From: Desulfobacteraceae bacterium
GTDB taxonomy: Bacteria; Desulfobacterota; Desulfobacteria; Desulfobacterales; BuS5
Assembly (NCBI GenBank): GCA_030642865.1
Contig: DAOWMW010000077.1
Location: 1-6,366 of the forward strand
Length of the DNA: 6,366 bases
Direction: 5' to 3'
Shown: piece after piece, positions 1 through 6,256 of the stretch
Position numbering within the stretch: the first letter of the stretch is position 1
Layout of the letters: each line of letters begins with the position of its first letter
Notes under the pieces: model-generated
The model's input: only the letters and a program-made list of their open reading frames with translations
Database searches by the model: none
What the model was told of the DNA's origin: nothing
Translations under genes and position numbers: made by a program

Positions 1-113
1 GCATTTTAAGCGTCGATCCATCCTGCCTGACTGCGTTACGAAAACGTATAAATATCTTGATATTCCTGCGTTTTCACGCCTTGTCAGGCAGGCGCCTCAA
101 CACTTAAAATTGC
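1..113. repeat. Long imperfect hairpin, MITE/REP-like palindromic element
   Basis: The first 113 bases fold on themselves almost end to end. Visible stem blocks are 3-10 with 103-110 (8 bp), 22-31 with 83-92 (10 bp, perfect), 33-36 with 76-79, 40-46 with 69-75, and 51-56 with 59-64 around a two-base loop. Small bulges separate the blocks. There is no open reading frame inside. The shape, one near-symmetrical hairpin of about 110 bases in an intergenic region, is typical of MITE or REP-type dispersed repeats. It lies about 110 bases past the end of panE and could also stop transcription, but there is no T-tract typical of an intrinsic terminator. The element may extend to the left of the window. 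Confidence 0.7.
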
Positions 114-220
114 CAATTTATTTTCGATCGAATCCTAAGCTATATTTTTATTGATGGTAACCAAATATGAATAGCCTGAGATCTTGACCGATAACGCAGT
201 GAAATTTATTATCTGGAAAT
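114..220. other. Intergenic spacer downstream of panE, no feature recognised
   Basis: AT-rich stretch between the panE stop codon and the long hairpin at the left edge. I see no reading frame with a start and ribosome binding site, no strong stem with a T-run that would mark an intrinsic terminator, and no clear promoter. Confidence 0.5.
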
Positions 221-1150
221 CTATATGCATCTGCTTTTTGTGGTAGCCTCAAGAGCTTCAACAATTTCAGATAAAAAAAGATTATATGGTGTAGGTACAC
301 CCGTTGCAATACCTTTAGCAACTATTGCCCTGTTGATAACCCCAACCTCTGTTCTGGAGCCCTTTAAAATATCCTGAAGCATACTTGCCCTGTTCTCGGC
401 TGTTTTTTTGCAAACCTCTTTAACCTGATCAAAGGGGTTAGTATAGGGAAGGCGTATCCCCAGGGCATCTGCAACCTTAACGGCTTCTGATACGGCTTTC
501 CCCATAATTTTTTCACATTCAGGCGTTATCCCTAAAATTCCATTTTGAACTCTCAAAATGGCGGTCAAAGCATTAATTCCCACATTTATGATCAGCTTGC
601 CCCAAATCAAGGTGTCCAGGTTATCGGAAATACTGGTCTCAATACCCGCGGCATTAAAAACTTCAGCTACCTTGGCAACTTTTTCAGAATCAGCCCCAGG
701 ACTGGAAAAATGTGTGAGTCCTGTTCCGGCATGGCGCACAAAACCAGGCTCCACAAGAATCCCTCCGTGGGATGTAACCCCTGCAACTGTACGTTTTTCT
801 CCAAGGATATCAGCAATTACCCCATGATTTCCCAGTCCGTTTTGGAGTGTCAGGGCCAATCCGTCATGTTGTAATATAGGTACAGCCGATATTGCGGCAT
901 CTTTGGTATGATAGGATTTGGTAAAAATTATAGCAAGATCAACTTCTCCGTTTATATCCTTTGGGTCATCGGATGCAAATAGATTGTATTTTTTAAAAGT
1001 TCCATCATTTTCCCCAATTTTTAAGCCGGTTTTATTGATTGCTTTTACATGCTCTTTATTTGTGGTTATAAGGAAAACATCAGAGACAGTGGAGAGCATG
1101 GAGCCAAAGATCGAACCCATTGCTCCGGCACCGATAATAGCTATTTTCAT
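221..1150 (-). CDS. panE: 2-dehydropantoate 2-reductase (ketopantoate reductase, ApbA/PanE family)
   Basis: A 309-residue protein of usual family length. It would reduce 2-dehydropantoate to pantoate with NADPH in the cytoplasm, a step of pantothenate and coenzyme A synthesis. Residues 1-12 hold the Rossmann dinucleotide-binding start IIGAGAMG (GxGxxG at 7-12). Lys78 in FTKSYHT and Asn104 in LQNGLG match the N-terminal active-site positions. Residues 183-197 (WGKLIINVGINALTA) carry the catalytic lysine, Lys185, with Asn189 and Asn193. Residues 256-268 (SMLQDILKGSRTE) carry the conserved Ser256, Asp260 and Glu268, the last equivalent to Glu256 of E. coli PanE. The ATG at 1150 follows an AGAGGA ribosome binding site with 7 bases of spacing, so the start is well supported. 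The gene is 98 bases downstream of epmA on the same strand and may be read with it or separately. Some ApbA/PanE homologues reduce other 2-oxo acids, so substrate is inferred; family assignment is firm. Confidence 0.93.
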   Translation of the reverse strand: MKIAIIGAGAMGSIFGSMLSTVSDVFLITTNKEHVKAINKTGLKIGENDGTFKKYNLFASDDPKDINGEVDLAIIFTKSYHTKDAAISAVPILQHDGLALTLQNGLGNHGVIADILGEKRTVAGVTSHGGILVEPGFVRHAGTGLTHFSSPGADSEKVAKVAEVFNAAGIETSISDNLDTLIWGKLIINVGINALTAILRVQNGILGITPECEKIMGKAVSEAVKVADALGIRLPYTNPFDQVKEVCKKTAENRASMLQDILKGSRTEVGVINRAIVAKGIATGVPTPYNLFLSEIVEALEATTKSRCI

Positions 1151-1195
1151 AGGAAATCCTCTTTTTAATCGAAAAAGTTCAGTGGTGTCCGGTTA

Positions 1196-1218
1196 GGAAA
1201 TTGCAAAAAATAATTTCC
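1196..1218. repeat. Small perfect inverted repeat in the epmA-panE gap
   Basis: Seven-base arms GGAAATT (1196-1202) and AATTTCC (1212-1218) pair perfectly around a 9-base AT-rich loop. It lies between the epmA stop and the panE ribosome binding site. On the minus strand it is not followed by a T-run, so an intrinsic terminator is unlikely. It could be an mRNA stem at the 3' end of epmA, or chance in AT-rich DNA. Confidence 0.4.
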
Positions 1219-1248
1219 AGGCAGAAGCATTGGTTACAAAAATCACTG

Positions 1249-2172
1249 CTAAAGTTCTTCAGGAGTAAAAGCCACAACTTCATCTATTTTGCCGGCGTTG
1301 GTAAAAAGCATGACAAGCCTGTCAATCCCCAAAGCGTTTCCCGCAGCCCCAGGCATTTTTTTCAGAGATTCGAGGAATTTTTCGGGCATGGGCAACTTTT
1401 TTTTCCCCGATAATTTACGCAGGGCGATCTCTTTTTCAAATCTTTTTCGCTGTTCTTTCTGGTCGGTTAATTCGCTAAAGCCATTGCATAGTTCAAGGCC
1501 GCTAATGTATAATTCGAAGCGTTCTGCAAATAAATTATTATCAGGCTTTAATCTTGCCAGGGATCCGAAAGCCTCTGGGTAATCAAACAAAAACAGGGGT
1601 TTTTCTCTCCCCAGGTTAGGTTCTATTTCAAATGCAAGTATTTCGTCAAACAGATTTTGCGAAATGGCCTGTTCCATGGAAACAGACGCAAAATTACCAA
1701 ATGCTTCTTTAACGGTCATTTTTTCCCATGGGCTGTTAAGCTTTATCTCGCCCCCCTGGTAAATCAGTAAATCCCCAAGACCGATTTCCACGGCTACTTT
1801 TTTTATCAGTGCCTCTGTTAAAGCCATCATCTGGAGATAATCGGCTCCGGCCCAGTACCATTCAAGGAGTGTAAACTCAGGAAGATGCTTTTCTCCCCTT
1901 TCATTATCCCTGAAACATTTACAGATCTGAAATATTTTTTCATATCCATCAGCAAGGAGCCTTTTCATACAAAGCTCAGGAGATGTATGAAGAAAAAGGG
2001 GGCCTGATTCCACCATCTCAATATTTGCTTCCGGAGCAGGTGTCGAAATTCTGCAGGGAGTCTCCACTTCAAGATATTTTAAGTTCGAAAAAAAAAATCT
2101 TATTTCATTTATTATCCTTCCCCTTAAAAGGAGTTTTTTTTTAGCCACAACTTTACGTTTCCTATCGCTCAT
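1249..2172 (-). CDS. epmA: Elongation factor P beta-lysylation enzyme EpmA (PoxA/GenX/YjeA, class II lysyl-tRNA synthetase paralogue)
   Basis: A 307-residue class II aminoacyl-tRNA synthetase catalytic core without the N-terminal anticodon-binding domain of LysS, as expected for EpmA (E. coli EpmA is 325 residues). EpmA attaches (R)-beta-lysine to a conserved lysine of elongation factor P, which helps ribosomes pass polyproline stretches. Counting from the ATG at 2172, motif 1 is around VETPCR (36-41). The substrate-pocket segment HTSPELCMKRL is 62-72. Motif 2, CFRDNERGEKHLPEFTLLEWY-like, is at 86-106 with the FR and PEFT..EW signature. SLARL is at 204-208, ELCNGFSELTD at 227-237, and motif 3 GNALGIDRLVML at 278-289. 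The PEFT-LEWY and NGF-ELTD forms match EpmA closely. The ATG overlaps the end of the upstream giant gene by 11 bases; an in-frame TTG at 2181 is an alternative, four bases after GGGGAG. The overlap suggests translational coupling. Neither EF-P (efp) nor the aminomutase partner epmB is in the window. Confidence 0.93.
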   Translation of the reverse strand: MSDRKRKVVAKKKLLLRGRIINEIRFFFSNLKYLEVETPCRISTPAPEANIEMVESGPLFLHTSPELCMKRLLADGYEKIFQICKCFRDNERGEKHLPEFTLLEWYWAGADYLQMMALTEALIKKVAVEIGLGDLLIYQGGEIKLNSPWEKMTVKEAFGNFASVSMEQAISQNLFDEILAFEIEPNLGREKPLFLFDYPEAFGSLARLKPDNNLFAERFELYISGLELCNGFSELTDQKEQRKRFEKEIALRKLSGKKKLPMPEKFLESLKKMPGAAGNALGIDRLVMLFTNAGKIDEVVAFTPEEL

Positions 2173-5100
2173 TTGCCACAATAGACTCCCCTATCTTTTC
2201 TGCTGATTTACCAAAAAGCCTGTGCATATCAACAAGATCAAGGAGACTGTCCTCCCATTTTATATTGTTTTCCTGCACTATATTTTTTATACGTTTATAC
2301 TTTCCCCCAAGAGCTTTTATTTTCAGGACAAGGGGTACCTGTTCTTTCAGGGAAATATTCAGCAGCAGTAAATCTCTTGTGGTATTAGTCGTTTTTTCTG
2401 AGTCTGAAAATAATGGGATGGCTATAAAACTCCGGTCGTCATGCCGTCCTTTTCCAATAAATACGTTCCCTTCTCTTACTATTATCTGTTTTGTTCCCAT
2501 GAGGATTACCTTACCCTCTGCCCGTGAAGGTATGTGGGCTAAAGCACCGTCTTTTTTTATTACCTTAATGGTGCTCACATCTGTGGGCTCACCCAGAATG
2601 TTCAACCCTGCTATTTTATATAAAATAGCACCATTTATTTGTGCCACGATTTTTTGGATATTTTTTAAAACAATAATATTTTTATTGGAAAGCTGGGATA
2701 ATTTTATTCGGTATTCTGCAAGAGCATCAAAAATCATTCCATCAATTTTGTCATTTACCCGTGTTGTCCCCACGGTTACGGTCTTGGCCTGATGTTTAAT
2801 AGCATCCACAGGACGGGCCATGCTGTTAATTGAAGCACCAAGCTTTTCAAAGAGCAAATTTAATATGTTTAAAGCTGTCCCTTTTTTCCCGAAATCCATC
2901 TCAAACTCGGCAACGGGAAGCCTTCCCATGAGATATTTAAGTAAAAGAGTAAGATCAGGAATTTCGGACAAATTTGGAGGAAAGCTGCTATCCGCCTGCT
3001 TTGCCCTGAATTCCCCGTAAAAAAGAGCAGTTCTTTCTTTAAAACTGTCTTCAAGTATTATTTCATAAACATTTAAACCTTTTTCAGTATGCTGGTCTAT
3101 TATCTTTTGAATATCACTGCGGAATTTATCAAAAAACATGGAGCCTTCATTTATGGCAAGGGCAGCATAATATCCCCAAAGATGTCCTCCCAGCGTATTT
3201 AAAATAGGGGCAAGATGAGATTGCACAGGGGGGACATAGATCACATCATCGGCATATTCCTCGAATCTCTCCTCCCCCTCGTTTGCGATTACAATCATGG
3301 ATGATTTATGGGCATGGAAAATAGCTGTATCGTTGATAATATCATTTATTACATTCCCGTTTGATCCTGCCGCGCATACTATGATCAGGGGTTCTGACGA
3401 AAGGTCTATATGTTTTTTATCCTCCACATAATCAGAGGATATTGTTTTATAGCAAAGTTCACTTAACTTGATTCTGATTTCGTCGGAAGATACTTTGTTG
3501 TGCCCGCTTCCCACCGTAGCCCAGTATGGTTTTGAAAAAGCGAGGCGATGGGCTGATTTTTTGATTTTTTTCTTCATCCCAAGAACTTTTTTCATATGGG
3601 ACGGAATTTTAATGAGCTGGCGTATCTCTTCGCTAACAAAATCGGCATCCCTGCGCTCTTTTAAAACAGCAATATTAAGGCTCAATAAAGCCCCTGCTAT
3701 AATTTGTGAATAAAAGGCCTTGGTGGAGGCTACGGACATCTCGATATCACGTCCGGTACTGGTGTACATTACACCATCAACCTTAAATGTTATATCAGAA
3801 TCTCTTCTGTTGACAATGGCCATGGTACAGGCTCCACGATCTTTTACCATATCCATTGTTCTGTTTGTATCTGTTGTTGTGCCAGACTGGCTTATGGCAA
3901 CCACCAGAACATCTGTCATACTTTTGGCATCGTCAAAACTGTTGAGCATCCCGCTAAGTTCTGATGCTTTAAAAGACCTTGCCGTAAAAGAGGGATCATC
4001 CATGTAATGATTTAAAATGTTAGCGCAGGACTTTGCCGCAACGCCTGCGGTTCCCTGGCCAATAAAAAAAACTCTTTTAATTTGACAGGGTGAATCATGG
4101 CTGCCGGAAAGGGCTTTTTGCAATGAATTGGGAAAAACTTTAGATCCAATGGATAAACAGTATTTGTTTTGATCAAATTTCCAGCGGTTTAAAAGGGTCA
4201 TTTCAACAGAACGAGGGGATTCTGAGATCTCTTTTAAAAAATAATGGGAAAATTCATGGCGGTCGATATCCCTTGATGTAATTTCAGTCTGTTTGATATC
4301 TTTTTTTTCGAGCCCCACCGGAGTCCCATTGTAATAGATTGCTGTAATTCCATCCAAACCCCCTTCTGAGTTCTGGTCAAGAATAAAAATTTGTCCCCTG
4401 GCAAAACCCGTTTGCTCATTTGCGCTCTTTTCACCGTTGAGTTTGAAAAAAAAGGACGTCTCTTCAACAAATCCGTAAACTTCGGATGTGGGGATATATG
4501 AATCCTCCGCAAGTCCTACAAAAATAGCCTGGCCGCTTCCCCTTTGAGCCAAAAAAATTTTCCCGGGGGCAAGGTCCGTGTGCATGGAGATGGCGTGGGA
4601 TCCTTTAAAATCATTAAGGGCCAGACGAAAAGCCTCATTAACATCATTTCCTTTATTGAGATAGTCTTCAATTATAATGGGAATAATTTTTGTATCTGTA
4701 GTTATATCGTCATGTATCAGGTAACCATTTTCTTTATACTTTTTTTTCAGATCACGGTAATTATCAATATTCCCGTTTAAACATACATGTATAATTCCAT
4801 CTGTTTTATTCTCTTTTTTTACGGTTTTATTATCCACGGGATGGCAATTGGGTTCGTTTATGGCTCCCACTGATGCCCACCTTGTATGTGCTGAAACAGT
4901 ATGGTTTTTATGTGGAAAACCTGCAAGAACATGAAGAATGGTATCTTCACAGATCTGCTGTCTCAAAAAACGGGTATTATCACCAAGGCTTCCAACCTCT
5001 GAGGCAAACTTGTATGTCAGGTTAATTGCTACGGTTTCATTCCCTTTTTCATCTTCTGTTCTGCTTAAACTTATCACCCTGTTTGCAAGGATATCGATGT

Positions 5101-5917
5101 TTAAACGCTTTTGAAAGCTGTTGGCAAGCTGCTTTTTTTTTAAGGCGGAATCAAAATCTTGAAAATCATTTTTTTCAAGGATAAACATAAGGGAAATGCC
5201 GGCTGAATCCCGTCCCCTTACTTCGAGAAAATCAAGGCTGTTCAAAACAGTATTTATACCTTTAAAAATTACCGCCTCGCGGTATGAGAGGCTGTCAGCG
5301 GCCTCTGGAATGAGTTTTTTTACCTTCAGCAAATTATTTAATAGTTCAGAAGAAAAAAACCAGGAAATATCGAGGAGTTTTTCCATTATCAGGGAAAAGG
5401 CATTTACATCATCCTTATCAATCTCTCCCTGGACAGCAGAAAATATTTTATTCTCGGAATCGATTCTGGTTTTGATCTTTTTGCCAAGTTCTTTGATCCG
5501 GTCATGGAGATCCGGATTCTGTAAAATTTTAAAAAAAAGACTGTTTTTTTTTAATCCGCTGACCTCGACGGCAAAAGAATCTATAAACTTTTTGCCTCCG
5601 AGATAATTATCGTAAAAACAGAGGCTGTTTTTAATGCAGAACTGTAAATTGTTTTCTTCTATTTTTTCAGTTTTTTCAAAAAAAGGGGTTATGTCCAGCT
5701 CGGCATCCAAGTCTTCACCGCCATGAAAAGAAAGAATTCCTGTGAGGCCGCAGCACAACCTGGTGCCCGTATAGGGAAAAAATATTATGGAGCTGTTTCT
5801 GGTATTTTTTGATATTCTGAAAGGGGATTTCCCCAAATAAATATTTGAACAAAACAGGTTTTTTGTAGTTTTCGTGATTTGCTTTACCAGAAATAAAAAA
5901 TTTCCCGGACATTTCAT
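2162..5917 (-). CDS. Giant GlmS-like protein: class II glutamine amidotransferase plus two SIS domains with a long C-terminal extension
   Basis: About 1251 residues (counted from the ATG at 5917) against about 609 for E. coli GlmS, which makes glucosamine-6-phosphate from fructose-6-phosphate and glutamine. GATase signatures: CGLTGI at 56-61 (nucleophile Cys56), RGRDSAG at 234-240, HTRWAS at 344-349, NGN at 381-383, TTDT with Asp408. IDRHEF-HYFLKEI (551-564) matches the GlmS linker. SIS1 has GQGTAG (620-625), SQSGTT (676-681) and VASTKAF (729-735). SIS2 has Glu813, Lys817, Glu820 and His836, spaced exactly like GlmS Glu481, Lys485, Glu488 and His504. AKTVTV at 1044-1049 matches the GlmS tail AKSVTVE, placing Lys1045 at catalytic Lys603. 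Extra segments lie between these: about 150 residues after Cys56, 65 before HTRWA, 110 before AKTVTV, and 206 residues after Lys1045, mostly unrecognised. So glutamine-dependent sugar amination is likely, but the exact sugar is unproven. The start is uncertain: ATG 5917 has GAGG at 9 bases, TTG 5758 would give Met-Cys-Cys, and a frameshift is possible at 5777-5782. No signal peptide or membrane segments are obvious. epmA overlaps its 3' end. Confidence 0.85.
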   Translation of the reverse strand: MKCPGNFLFLVKQITKTTKNLFCSNIYLGKSPFRISKNTRNSSIIFFPYTGTRLCCGLTGILSFHGGEDLDAELDITPFFEKTEKIEENNLQFCIKNSLCFYDNYLGGKKFIDSFAVEVSGLKKNSLFFKILQNPDLHDRIKELGKKIKTRIDSENKIFSAVQGEIDKDDVNAFSLIMEKLLDISWFFSSELLNNLLKVKKLIPEAADSLSYREAVIFKGINTVLNSLDFLEVRGRDSAGISLMFILEKNDFQDFDSALKKKQLANSFQKRLNIDILANRVISLSRTEDEKGNETVAINLTYKFASEVGSLGDNTRFLRQQICEDTILHVLAGFPHKNHTVSAHTRWASVGAINEPNCHPVDNKTVKKENKTDGIIHVCLNGNIDNYRDLKKKYKENGYLIHDDITTDTKIIPIIIEDYLNKGNDVNEAFRLALNDFKGSHAISMHTDLAPGKIFLAQRGSGQAIFVGLAEDSYIPTSEVYGFVEETSFFFKLNGEKSANEQTGFARGQIFILDQNSEGGLDGITAIYYNGTPVGLEKKDIKQTEITSRDIDRHEFSHYFLKEISESPRSVEMTLLNRWKFDQNKYCLSIGSKVFPNSLQKALSGSHDSPCQIKRVFFIGQGTAGVAAKSCANILNHYMDDPSFTARSFKASELSGMLNSFDDAKSMTDVLVVAISQSGTTTDTNRTMDMVKDRGACTMAIVNRRDSDITFKVDGVMYTSTGRDIEMSVASTKAFYSQIIAGALLSLNIAVLKERRDADFVSEEIRQLIKIPSHMKKVLGMKKKIKKSAHRLAFSKPYWATVGSGHNKVSSDEIRIKLSELCYKTISSDYVEDKKHIDLSSEPLIIVCAAGSNGNVINDIINDTAIFHAHKSSMIVIANEGEERFEEYADDVIYVPPVQSHLAPILNTLGGHLWGYYAALAINEGSMFFDKFRSDIQKIIDQHTEKGLNVYEIILEDSFKERTALFYGEFRAKQADSSFPPNLSEIPDLTLLLKYLMGRLPVAEFEMDFGKKGTALNILNLLFEKLGASINSMARPVDAIKHQAKTVTVGTTRVNDKIDGMIFDALAEYRIKLSQLSNKNIIVLKNIQKIVAQINGAILYKIAGLNILGEPTDVSTIKVIKKDGALAHIPSRAEGKVILMGTKQIIVREGNVFIGKGRHDDRSFIAIPLFSDSEKTTNTTRDLLLLNISLKEQVPLVLKIKALGGKYKRIKNIVQENNIKWEDSLLDLVDMHRLFGKSAEKIGESIVANER

Positions 5918-5926
5918 ATGATGTAT

Positions 5927-5930
5927 CCTC
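5927..5930 (-). promoter_or_regulatory. Shine-Dalgarno GAGG for the giant GlmS-like gene
   Basis: On the minus strand GAGG sits 9 bases before the ATG at 5917 and 14 bases before a second ATG at 5912 in another frame. It overlaps the TGA (5929-5931) that ends the upstream transpeptidase remnant, the usual arrangement of tightly packed operon genes. It argues against the more upstream in-frame TTG at 5932, which would itself overlap the GAGG. It does not support the TTG at 5758, which has only AGG directly abutting it. Confidence 0.55.
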
Positions 5931-6117
5931 AACTCTTTTTATAATATTCTTTTTGAGCCGCAAAATATTCATGAAGATATTTTGCCATAATAATAGGCGC
6001 ATATCTGCCCGCTGTAATTCCTATATATTTTTCATGGGCCACCATAACAGATATTATAATTTTTCCATTCCCATTTTTTTCCTCTGCAAATCCAGCATAA
6101 AAAACAAGGGACTGGTT
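5929..6117 (-). pseudogene. C-terminal remnant of a penicillin-binding protein transpeptidase (probable)
   Basis: A 62-codon open stretch directly after an in-frame TAG (6118-6120) and ending with TGA. Its protein reads like the last strand and helix of a PBP transpeptidase domain: a VFYAGFAEE segment, then KIIISVMVAHE, then AGRYAPIIMAKYLHEYF. These compare with the family pattern FVGFAP...R(I/V)...VV...GG..AAPVF..I. The catalytic SxxK, SxN and KTG motifs would lie upstream and are absent, so this is a fragment, not a working enzyme. The only in-frame ATG is at 6045 and would give a 38-residue peptide. Another frame (with residues GRIRTS just before) stays open upstream for a short way, so a frameshift near 6107-6110 may be part of the decay. 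The TGA abuts the ribosome binding site of the GlmS-like gene, suggesting that a full PBP gene once preceded it in an operon. The assignment is by eye from a short stretch. Confidence 0.42.
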
Positions 6118-6146
6118 CTAATTCGGCCATACACGGAGCTATAATA

Positions 6147-6203
6147 AAATTTAAAAGCCTCGAAACCTCGCTATCGCTCAAACAACCAGAGATTTTTAAA
6201 TTT
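6147..6203. repeat. AT-rich inverted repeat between two gene remnants/ends
   Basis: Arms 6147-6161 and 6189-6203 pair at 13 of 15 positions (AAATTTAAAA plus CTC), around a 27-base spacer containing GAGCGATAGCGAG on the minus strand. On the minus strand the second arm runs into TTTTAAATTTTATT, so it could act as a weak terminator for the gene entering from the right edge. It also has the form of a dispersed palindromic element, and it lies just upstream of the truncated transpeptidase remnant. Confidence 0.55.
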
Positions 6204-6256
6204 CACCATGGCTCACTTTGACATTTGACAGCCGATGTTATGACCAATCTCAAAAA

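Noticed and set aside
1196..1218. Intrinsic terminator after epmA
   Set aside because: The stem is only seven mostly A/T pairs, and the minus strand after it has no T-run.
2265..2792. Plus-strand open frame of 175 codons
   Set aside because: Opposite the C-terminal part of the GlmS-like gene. The minus frame contains the AKTVTV motif, and the plus translation has no recognisable motif and lacks a convincing ribosome site.
4544..4780. Plus-strand reading frame of 78 codons
   Set aside because: It is antisense inside the GlmS-like gene, whose own frame carries the conserved NGN and glutaminase motifs here. The plus-strand translation resembles no family.
5715..6002. A separate 95-codon minus-strand gene starting at 6002
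   Set aside because: Its first 30 codons overlap the better-supported transpeptidase-like frame. The rest is considered instead as a possible shifted 5' end of the GlmS-like gene, since it dead-ends shortly after the A6 run.
6217..6230. Tandem TTTGACATTTGACA resembling two -35 boxes
   Set aside because: It points along the plus strand, where no gene follows, and no TATAAT-like -10 lies at the right spacing.
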